This document shows, in pieces, positions 54,901-64,000 of a stretch of DNA of 64,000 nucleotides (the stretch's first letter is position 1; each line of letters starts with the position of its first letter). The position numbers were made by a program, and so were the translations under genes. Location of the stretch: NCBI GenBank assembly GCA_003344405.1, contig NOWV01000132.1, positions 148,884-212,883 of the forward strand, written 5' to 3'. The notes below the pieces were generated by a model. It was not told where the DNA came from. It saw nothing but the letters and a program-made list of their open reading frames with translations, and made no database searches. The DNA is from Trichoplax sp. H2 (lineage: Eukaryota > Placozoa > Uniplacotomia > Trichoplacea).

Positions 54901-57900
54901 TGATGTATTCTATATTGAAGCATGTTACGTGATGTACAGTATATCGTATTTATAGTAATTATTTCAAATTTTACTTATTTTGATGTATTCTATTTTGAAG
55001 CATGTTACGTGATCTACAGTATATCGTATTTATAGTAATTATTTCAAATTTTACTTATTTTGATGTATTCTATTTTGAAGCATGTTACGTGATCTACAGT
55101 ATATCGTATTTATAGTAATTATTTCAAATTTTACTTATTTTGATGTATTCTATATTGAAGCATCTTACGTGATATATATATCGTATATACTAATGACTCC
55201 AAATGTTACTTATTTTGATGTCTTGTATATCGAAGCATCTTGCGTGATCGATATCGTATTTAGACTAATTATTCCAAATGTTACTTATTTTGATGTATTC
55301 TAATATTGAAACACCTTACGTGATTGATATCGTATATACTAATTATTGAAAATGTTACTTATTTTGATGTCTTGTATATTGAAGCATCTTGTGTGATCGA
55401 TATCGTATTTAGACTAATTATTCCAAATGTTACTTATTTTGATGTCTTGTATATTGAAGCATCTTCCGTGATCGATCTATCTATCTATCTATATATATGG
55501 TATTGATACTAATGACTTCAAATTCGACTTGTATTCTATTTCTTGAAGCATCTTGCGTGATAGAACGTCTTTACTGTAAAGTACGATCATTTTTGGGGGG
55601 CTTATTTGAGGAATTGGGAGTATGGTGTGTGTTTACATTTTGTTTTAGCAGTAGGGAGGAGGGATGCATTCATAATATTCAAAGTCCATCGATGATGTAA
55701 TCGATCTGAGTCATGATATGATTGTTGTTGTCTAACAATTTTTTGTATTGCATTTTATTGTCAATCTAACTGATCATTAAAACTGTCTATTTGCATCGAT
55801 TATCATCGACTTACCTCTTGCTCGATTCTACTGGATCATCTCTTCTTTTTTCAAGAATTTGTTTTCGGAGTAAACTTTCAAAGTAGAAGGGTAATGGTAT
55901 ATCTATATTTTTTAAAGCATCAATAATCAATATGGATTACAACATGAGTGGAATAACAACAAGAATCAAACTGGTTCTATTATTCCGTTGTAGACTCCCA
56001 GTTTTAAAATAGTCTTGCAAGCTAACTACGGTAGGATAGGAATGGCAAGCATTTCTCAGGTATTGGTGTAAAACTGAATAATCATCTTCTGACAACGGTA
56101 TCTAATTGTCTCTTATGAGATGTCATTTTGGTAGACGGTTTAGGATAAAAAAAACTACTACGGTAGATTTACTACAACGAAAGGAAAAATAGTAGCATGA
56201 TATTTTGAAGGGGATGCTATTTTCATCCTTGTACTTCTTATCCTAACAGTAACTGGATCCAACTGTCTATCGTCTCTCTTGACATTCAATTCTCTACATT
56301 GCCAATTCTATTCGTCATTGAAAGGGTAAATCTATTTCTACTACCATCCACTTGGCTAATCCTACTTGTCCTTTACCATTGATTGACTGTATAAAATTGG
56401 AAAAATAGTCAATAGGGGTTGCCAATACAGTAGACTGACTACGCGGAATCAAAAATAGAAAAATGGAACTGTTGATCATCCTGCTAACTTCTGAATTTTC
56501 ATTTTGGCATTCTTGATCGATCGATCGATCGATCAAGAATGCATGGAAAAAAAAAGCATGCCAGAATGAAAACAGGTTTGAAAATAAATCCCCTTACAAG
56601 CCCTTTCCAATCTGCGTCGTATAACCAAGGTCGAAAGACTACAATCGTTATGGACCAACTTGATTTTACTACTGTGAGATGGGGTAGTTTGGTGTTTTCA
56701 AAAATAGACATGGATTACAGTATATTTCATGAAATAGTTACCAGTAGAATAGGAAAGTGATGGATGATAGGCTGGATCAAGTTGTTCCAATCGTTGCTTT
56801 AACGGTGTTGTGACATCGATGTCGCCATTTCTTTGGGCTAAACCATTTTGATGGCATTGAAAACATGAGGCTAACGCAGTACATTTATTACAATTTTCTT
56901 GTACAGTATTCAATCGAATGACTTTGGGTTTTTGATGCAGACGGATAGGCCGAACTCGAGCACAAGATTCTTCTACTATAGGAGAAGAATAGGCAATCAA
57001 AAGGGAAAAAAAGAATGAACATAAGGAAAGAATTGACAACAACAACAACACAAAAAAAGAAATTTCATAATACGAAATAGTAAAACAAGCGGTGGGGGGG
57101 GGGGAAAAACGATATTGAATGGAACAGAGACTATAAACATTCATTTTTTCAATCTTTGCTAAACGAATCCAACATGGCGTCCAATTTCAAGAGTAGTCCA
57201 ACATGGAATAAAATGAATTGACCAGTCCCATCTCTACGGTAAACTCTCTCTCTCTTGCTACACTATTACATCGGTCATAGGAATAAAAACCCCAAAATGC
57301 AATGGAGTTCAAGTTGATCCTACTGTATCGTGTACGTTAGTCGTTAGTAAGTAGATTGAAAAATAAAAAACTTGAATTGGACATGTCAAGGGAGAGAGAG
57401 AAAGAAGGGGACAAAAAAAAAACCTTTGTGGATTCCTAGACAAAATGCTATCAAAGCCATAGCCAAGGAGGAACAACATAAAACCATGCCGATCTCTCTC
57501 TCCATGTAGGCTTGACATTCAAGACTGGGTAGAATGGGGTATATGTTGGCATTTTGACATGAAACACTGGATGGATTAAATTGTGACTAGATTGAGCGTT
57601 AACATGAAACATTGGAGAGATTGGCTGCATTTGGACTCCATGGAATGAAATTGTCTGTAGTTGGACTGTATTAATAAGGTCCAAGATGGAATGCATTGAA
57701 TCTTTTTTTCAAACTTACTTGGACAGTGGGCTTCCACTGGATGCCTGTCTTCTAGTTTTTCTAACATTTGTGTATAATGTTGGAGACGTTCTTCTAGTCT
57801 TAATTTTTGAAATTCAATCCATGTCCAACGCGATGCAATCGATCCTCGATGAAAATACCATTGCTTAACATCGGTTGGAAAACTAGTCCTACAAGATAGA

Positions 57901-60900
57901 AACGATAGCATGAAAAAGTGCAATATTGACATGGACGAGAGTAGTAAGGTTAGGGTTAGGGTAAAAATGAAATGTTTGTCAAATTAATTGAAGAGGTCTT
58001 TTAAGGCAAGAAAGTCATGGATCCAGTAGAGTAAAAAGAGAGTAGAAGGTTAGGGTTAGGGTAAAAATGAAATGTTTGTCAAATTAATTGAAGAGGTCCT
58101 TTGAGACAAGAAAGTCATGGATCCAGTAGAGTAAAAGAGAGTAGAAGGTTAGGAGGAGAAAAATAAAACGTTTGTCAAATCAATTGAAGAGGTCTTTTGA
58201 GACAAGAAAGTCATGGATCCAGTAGAGTAAAAGAGAGTAGAAGGTTAGGGTTAGGGTAAAAATGAAATGTTTGTCAAATTAATTGAAGAGGTCTTTTGAG
58301 ACAAGAAAGTCATGGATCCAGTAGAGTAAAAGAGAGTAGAAGGTTAGGGTAAAAATGAAATGTTTGTCAAATCAATTGAAGAGGTCTTTTAAGGCAAGAA
58401 AGTCATGGATCCAGTAGAGTAAAAGAGAGTAGAAGGTTAGGAGGAGAAAAATAAAACGTTTGTCAAATCAATTGAAGAGATCAAGACAAGAAAGTCAACG
58501 GTTAACAAGGAGGAAAAATCATCTTGTGGATGTGTCGAGTAGATAAAAAGGAAAAGCAAGACAATCCTATCCACATGGACGATAGCGTATCGCACTGTCT
58601 GTGCCACTATTGGAAATGATTTTTTCCTCCTGCATCGTTGGGAACTTGAAATGGAGAGACGATATGGAAAAGGGCAAGTAGAAACACTCCAAATAACAAC
58701 CACTACAACAATAATTAATTGTATAACTGGAAATAGGTCTAGTTCATGGTAGCAAAACTCATCCAGTCGGTCCTATGGCAGTAATTGCATTTTCAAAATA
58801 GACTCCTACACCACAATATACGAGATCCTTGGGTAGACGACCGCAGGTACACAGTTGTCAGAACAAGTAGAAATCCATTTGCATGGGAAAGAGGGAAATG
58901 GGATCAGCATCATCACTTTCTCAACAAGAAATCGGTTGTCTATGACGATACAAGAGGATGATTTCTTCTTGTAAAGGATTGCCTACAGCGTCGTAAAATA
59001 GGAATGGGGGGAGAAAAACAAAAAAACAAAAATTGCTACAATATGGGAAAAGGGTTAAGAAAGAACATTCCATTTCGACCCTTTCTACACAACTGGCTAG
59101 CATATCCTAAGAGATGGAAAACTACCCTGCCACATAATTTTGAATAGCAAGCGATGCATGATTTGATTTCTTTTCAATAATAAGGTGGAAGAATCATCAT
59201 CGGCCTGGCCAAAAATGCCTTGCGGTTGTTCCTCTTGTAAAGGATACTGTGATGATGGATCATGGCGCAGGGAGAATAATCATCGTCGTTGTCAGAAAGG
59301 GAATGGATAATATACTGTGATGATGGGTAGACTGCTGTTATCCATGCAAGACAACGACGGCTAGGAGAATGTTCAATTTCTTGCCATGTTGTGTTTTGGT
59401 TAGCCTACAGGGCTTGGTGATTGTAGACTACTGTATTGAATCGTTAAGATTGGATGCAAAATGCGATGATGGATCAAATGATTTCATTGCAGTTGGCGTG
59501 GAAAATCAATCATTTCTTTGCCATCCAAGTCAACGCTAGCTGCTATGGTGTATCCATTGCCATGGCTAGCTTATGACGAAATGAATACATGATGGGCAAA
59601 ATAAGGAATCATAGAGACAAGAAAGAGAAAGGGAGAAAATGAAAATGTTTTGTTTTTGGGTCTTCTTTCAATCTTTTGATGCAATGTTGGCATGATTGTC
59701 CACTACTACTTTGAGTTATTGAGATAGCGAGTCCAAGTTCATGTTTTCCCCTGCAAAACAACTCTGTCTTATAATGCTGTCCAACTATTGGTATGGACAC
59801 TATTTTCCATCCAATCGATCAACATTATGTCTTTTTAGGGAAAGGACTGATGATGATGATTGGAGGCAAGCGCTCCAAGTCCCACTTTCAATATAGGCAA
59901 AAACATGGCGATAGGACATAAAAGGCAATGGATGGCCGTTTCCTTTTCAAGGCATTGCAATGATGATATCCATCATGGATTGATCAAAGTTGGTTTTTTC
60001 GACTAGTAGGCAGTTGAAATTGTATTGATGGATCGGCCCAGTTGAAAAGTGATTAAGCAAAAAGTAGCGATCGATATACAAGATGGATCGCTAGTTTGTC
60101 TTGTCATGATAAAGGCATTCGTGGATTTTCCAAGGTATCCCCATGGCATTGCAAGGATCGTTTCAAAGTACTGTCTTGCCTTGGAATGGATAGAAATGGT
60201 TTGTCAATATTGCTCTTTGAAGCAAGCAGTAGCTACGTAGCAATAGTTTGTCGATGGCCCGGTTGAAATAACAACAAGGAAGTTATCCTCCATCGACCCT
60301 GGTTGATCGTCTCCGTTATGATGATGATGATGGCACAAGTGGATTTTGCTAGTTTTTGCAAGGTATCAACATGACATTGAATCCATCTTGTTCAAGTAAA
60401 GTCTTTCTCTTGTAATGGATGATCAGTATGGATTTTAAGGGGTTCAACAGTCTAGCAAGAGGAAGAGCAAGTCCATCGGTGATTGGAAGCATGAAGATCA
60501 ACGCATGATGGCTAGTTAGCCAATATGGAACACGATGGACAATCGTTGTTGTTGTTGTTGTGGTCATGATGATCCAAGTGGATTTTGAAATGTCAAGAAA
60601 AAAAGGATTGCAATCATCTTTCAAAGTACTGAGGAATAGAGGAAATTGATGGCATTCTTTTTTTGGGGGGGGGGGCAAAGTCTGCCCTTGTGGAACTAGG
60701 CAGTAGAAATGATTGATTCATGGCCGTTTGAAAAGAGAAGAAAGAAGAGCATGATGAATGGACGACGGAGAGAGTCTTGCTGTGGACAATGGTTGTGATG
60801 GATTTTACAAATCATGTTGTTGCTTTTTCAAATAGAACCTATCGACTTGGGAAGGATAAAGACAGTGAACCGTGCCATTGGAGAAAGAAAAGTGGCATGC

Positions 60901-61757
60901 TCGCCTTTGGCTTGGCCGGTCGCAAAAAGGGGTAAAAAAAGAAGAAAGAAAAAAAGAAAAAAAAAACCCAGATCGCATGGAAAAAGAAAAAGACCCTTTG
61001 GTAAGGATCGTCAGAATGGAGGAAAAAAATAACCGACTTACCGTTGGGCTACTATAGCTGTATCGGCTGCATCTAATTCATCACAACTTTCACCACCAGA
61101 ACTACTCTCGGTGACATCAGACCATTGCTCTTTCTCCATCATCGTCAATTGATCATCCAGTTGGCCAAGCCAATGGTGGACATGATTGTGTTGTAAATTA
61201 AGTTGAGCTTGATGCGATGGTGGTTTTACATCCAGGTTATTGAATTGTGGAGGCCATGTTGGTATGCGTTGACGCTTAAATTGACCAATAAACTGTTGTA
61301 GCGTGGTATGATGACGATGGAGGAATTGATTCCATGTTTCTTTCTCATGATGATGATTCATCATGGCTGTTAAAATAAGACGTGCTTGATAGCCATGTTG
61401 TTGCATGACTTGAGCCAATTCATCTTGGGCATGTTGCATCATTTGAGTGGATTGAATTTGTCGACAACGTTGGACTAATTGCACTCTTCGATCGTCTAAT
61501 TTCTCTTGACGTTGGCGTAATGCCTGTTGATGATGTTGAATCCATTGTAAATGGGCATGGGAATCCATCCACTTGGCATCATCCTTGTCGACTACTGCAG
61601 CTGCTGCTGCTGCTGCTGCTGTGGTAGCCATGTTGTTCTTCTCGCCATCACACAGAAATCCTTGGTCATGGCGACCGCCATCGTGACTGTCACTTGGATC
61701 GCCGTCATGCCCGTCCATGGGCATTTTCTCGCCAACAGAAGTGGCTGGCATCACCAT
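51957..61757 (-). CDS. KANSL1: KANSL1 homologue, NSL histone acetyltransferase complex scaffold with PEHE domain
   Basis: KANSL1 is the nuclear scaffold of the NSL complex; its PEHE domain binds and activates the H4K16 acetyltransferase MOF/KAT8. Eight exons close exactly in phase: 61042-61757, 57719-57888, 56742-56975, 55815-55902, 54334-54431, 53973-54071, 52813-53585 and 51957-52526, giving 915 residues. Residues 1-239 hold a poly-Ala run and a His/Gln-rich coiled segment. [20 protein letters not shown] (exon 2) and [18 protein letters not shown]...[10 protein letters not shown] (exon 3) match the conserved central region, as does [14 protein letters not shown]. The PEHE core [14 protein letters not shown]...[15 protein letters not shown] starts near residue 528 and resumes as [20 protein letters not shown] near 728. 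The tail [19 protein letters not shown] matches the human C-terminus. Between the PEHE halves lies a 150-odd-residue Asn/Thr/Ser-rich insert. A TAG directly precedes the ATG in an acceptor-like context, so a 5' UTR intron is possible. Confidence 0.93.
52782..52800. repeat. (AT)n microsatellite in a KANSL1 intron
   Basis: A run of alternating AT lies just downstream of the exon 7 donor (minus strand). Confidence 0.85.
52840..53020 (-). repeat. Trinucleotide runs coding poly-Thr in KANSL1
   Basis: GTA/GTG/GTT triplet runs near 52850-52870 and 52990-53010 (plus strand) encode Thr homopolymers in the insert inside the PEHE region of KANSL1. Confidence 0.85.
54526..55560. repeat. 77-bp and 80-bp tandem arrays in a KANSL1 intron
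   Basis: Four copies with a 77-bp period (GAAGCATGTTGTGTGATATA, markers at 54529, 54606 and 54683) pass into about nine related copies with an 80-bp period (GAAGCATGTTACGTGAT, markers at 54917, 54997, 55077 and 55157) and then decayed ones. The shared TATTGAAGCATGTT box shows that both arrays came from one ancestor unit. Confidence 0.93.
56507..56542. repeat. Perfect 36-bp palindrome with GATC core
   Basis: GCATTCTT, five GATC steps, then AAGAATGC: each strand reads the same 5' to 3' over 36 bp with no spacer. Located in the KANSL1 intron between exons 3 and 4. Confidence 0.95.
57940..58490. repeat. About 97-100-bp array with TTAGGG-like motifs in a KANSL1 intron
   Basis: Six copies carry AAGAAAGTCATGGATCCAGT. 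Several units contain GGTTAGGGTTAGGGT, others a reduced form (GGTTAGGAGGAG). The unit also has AAATGTTTGTCAAATTAATT and GAAGAGGTCTTTTGAGAC boxes. Confidence 0.92.
58500..61030. other. Long KANSL1 intron 1, remaining part
   Basis: No second gene recognised. Low-complexity purine tracts near 60930-60970 and a G-run near 60665 occur. Diverged direct repeats around 60110-60170 and 60330-60380 share a GTGGATTTT...CAAGGTAT...CATGGCATTG pattern. Confidence 0.5.
61598..61622 (-). repeat. (GCT)n run coding poly-Ala in KANSL1
   Basis: About eight GCT/GCA triplets encode an Ala run near residue 50 of the KANSL1 model. Confidence 0.85.
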
Positions 61758-62200
61758 CTATGCCAAGCCACGATGATGAAAGAAAGGAGAGAACAAGTAT
61801 GGGAAAAGAATCAATCCAAGACCTTAATTGCTGACTGAAAATCCAATTTCTTCTCGACCTTCTTGTCCAGTTTGTGCGCGCCTTCTTCTCCCTCTATCGC
61901 CTATCATGCAACACCCGAGTCAGTCAGTCAGTCAACTGGACCAGGCGAACCCAACCGGACCCAAACGGGCCCAACAAAACAACGCTACAAAGCACGTGAT
62001 CTTCAACGGGTGACGTTCAAGACAACCGTACTACCGTGGTTGGAAAAAAATGGCGGCCGTCATCCATTGATCCGCCAACCGTACGGTACCATACCGTACC
62101 GTACCGTACTGGATCATCGGCTTCATCGTACAGCATGGACTGGCAAAGCGCAAACTTGCTATCACTGTATTTTACACTGTAGTCATTGTACTGTACACTG
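61758..62200. promoter_or_regulatory. Probable KANSL1 promoter / 5' UTR region
   Basis: The region directly upstream of the KANSL1 start is GC-richer than average. It contains an (AGTC)n run near 61919 and a GGTACC/CCGTACCGTACC palindromic cluster at 62080-62110. No core-promoter motif can be assigned with confidence; the call rests on position. Confidence 0.35.
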
Positions 62201-62204
62201 TAGT

Positions 62205-63640
62205 CATTGTGACCATCACTCTACAGAGTATGGTACACTGTAGTCACTGTCCACAGTACAGTACAGTACTGTACTGTATGGAAAAAACCGCTTGGACAAG
62301 TGTACTGTACACTGTAGTCACTGTCCACAGTATGGAAAAAACCGCTTGGACAAGTGTACTATACACTGTAGCCACTGTCCACAGTACTGTATGGAAAAAT
62401 GCTCTTGGAAAAGTGTACTGTACACTGTAGTCACTGTCCACAGTATGGAAACAACCGCTTGGACAAGTGTACACTGTAGTGATTGTCCACAGTATGGAAA
62501 AATGCTCTTGGACAAGTGTACACTGTAGTCACTGTCCACAGTACTGTATGGAAAAAAGCGCTTGGAAAAGTGTACTGTACACTGTAGTCACTGTCCACAG
62601 TATGGAAACAACCGCTTGGACAAGTGTACACTGTAGTGATTGTCCACAGTATGGAAAAATGCTCTTGGAAAAGTGTACACTGTAGTCACTGTCCACAGTA
62701 TGGAAAAATGCTCTTGGACAAGTGTACACTGTAGTCACTGTCCACAGTACTGTATGGAAAAAAGCGCTTGGAAAAGTGTACTGTACACTGTAGTCACTGT
62801 CCACAGTATGGAAAAAACCGCTTGGACAAGTGTACTATACACTGTAGCCACTGTCCACAGTACTGTATGGAAAAATGCTCTTGGAAAAGTGTACTGTACA
62901 CTGTAGTCACTGTCCACAGTATGGAAACAACCGCTTGGACAAGTGTACACTGTAGTGATTGTCCACAGTATGGAAAAATGCTCTTGGACAAGTGTACACT
63001 GTAGTCAGTACTAGTCACTGTCCACAGTACTGTATGGAAAAAACCGCTTGGACAAGTGTACACTGTAGCCACTGTCCACAGTACTGTATGGAAAAAAGCG
63101 CTTGGAAAAGTGTACTGTACACTGTAGTCACTGTCCACAGTATGGAAAAAACCGCTTGGACAAGTGTACTATACACTGTAGCCACTGTCCACAGTACTGT
63201 ATGGAAAAATGCTCTTGGAAAAGTGTACTGTACACTGTAGTCACTGTCCACAGTATGGAAAAAACCGCTTGGACAAGTGCACACTGTAGTCACTGTCCAC
63301 AGCATGGAAAAATGCTTAGTAGTGATTGTACTGTACACTGTAGTAACTGTGACCATCACTCCATCGTACTGTACACTGTACACTGTAGTCACTGTACACT
63401 GTAGCCACTGTCCACTGTATGGAAAAATGCTTTTTCCGCTTTTCATCCTACAGCATGGAAGCGCAAGCGCAAACTTGCCATCACTCTATTCCACACTGTA
63501 GTGACTGTCAACAGTATGGAAAATGCTTTTGCACAAGTGCCATAACTATTGCAAACTTGCCATCACTCTATTCTACACTGTAGTGACTGGCAACACGGTG
63601 GAAAAATGCTTTTGCACAAGTGTTTGGCGCTCGCATGTGG
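62205..63640. repeat. Minisatellite of about 50-60-bp units rich in TGTACACTGTAG
   Basis: About 25 copies of a unit built from TATGGAAAAAACCGCTTGGA, CAAGTGTACTGTACACTGTA and GTCACTGTCCACAGT. Variants differ by CCGC versus TGCT and by presence of ACTGTA. Blocks recur at larger periods: the pattern at 62292 reappears at 62768 (+476) and 63102 (+334). The TGTAC palindromes seen elsewhere are part of this unit. The overlapping open frames on both strands are repeat by-products. Confidence 0.93.
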
Positions 63641-64000
63641 CCCAAATACAGCGTAATGCTCGGCTCCCAAAATCCAGTATCCACTGCTACAGTGGACAGC
63701 AAGTTCCACATAGTAAGTAACATACAGTAAGTACAGTATGTACTGTGCACAGAGTTCATCCTCTACAGTGTACAGTGTACAGTGTACAGTACTGCAAGGG
63801 ACAGGACCCGCATGGTACTGTACTCTCCATTGTTGACATTGTCATTTCATCATCCGGTAAAATCATCGAGGTCAGAAAAAAAAGAAAAAAAAAAACGCTT
63901 CCTTTTTTTTTCTCGATCTCTGCCTAAAACCATCAAGGAATCTTCTACTATACAGTATAGAGTACAACAAAAGAAAATCCAAACGATGCATCATTCTACT
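63641..64000. other. Right end of window, no gene recognised
   Basis: More TGTAC palindromes occur at about 63725-63795, then an A-rich and T-rich stretch. No gene seen. Confidence 0.6.

Noticed and set aside
57940-58490. Chromosome end
   Set aside because: TTAGGG-like motifs are only two to three copies per unit, embedded in a longer repeat and flanked by KANSL1 exons on both sides.
62209-63446. Many overlapping frames on both strands rich in Cys, His and Tyr
   Set aside because: Products of the minisatellite; both strands and several phases are open at once and no family matches.

Overview
The window is nuclear DNA from a compact animal genome. Genes are split by short GT-AG introns, use AATAAA poly(A) signals, and give best remembered matches to animal proteins (separase, metaxin-2, HSC70, MCM6, POFUT2, DLGAP/GKAP, KANSL1). 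The mix is metazoan: POFUT2, a GKAP-domain protein and KANSL1. The AT-rich base composition, small introns and absence of any recognisable transposon would fit an early-branching animal such as a placozoan, but that taxon is inference only. I see no bacterial operon, CRISPR array, tRNA or rRNA.

Layout: 1-7450 (-) separase, cut by the left edge before its catalytic residues. 7.45-9.0 kb intergenic. 9.03-11.0 kb a 38-bp minisatellite with 529-bp higher-order repeats. 11.5-14.15 kb (+) metaxin-2. 14.86-17.09 kb (-) HSC70. 17.1-21.5 kb intergenic, with TGTAC palindrome clusters and one possible 69-residue membrane protein. 21.54-26.32 kb (-) MCM6. 26.7-30.1 kb three tandem-repeat blocks (202-bp duplication, 33-bp array, ~132-bp array). 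31.79-34.59 kb (+) POFUT2. 36.08-38.72 kb (-) DLGAP/GKAP-domain gene. 38.7-51.9 kb is gene-poor and is largely a patchwork of diverged tandem repeats, one containing an assembly gap of 20 Ns. 51.96-61.76 kb (-) KANSL1, whose introns hold further arrays, one with TTAGGG-like motifs. 62.2-63.8 kb is another minisatellite beyond the KANSL1 5' end.

The genes are unrelated housekeeping or signalling functions and do not form a pathway: chromosome segregation (separase), replication licensing (MCM6), mitochondrial outer-membrane biogenesis (metaxin-2), cytosolic folding (HSC70), ER O-fucosylation (POFUT2), scaffold protein (DLGAP), histone acetyltransferase regulation (KANSL1). Exon models were built by matching remembered family proteins and checking that splice phases close. 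Metaxin-2 (all but the first exon), HSC70, POFUT2 and KANSL1 close exactly in frame. I found no clearly new gene system. The unusual signal is the density and variety of in-place tandem repeats and of TGTAC-based palindromes.
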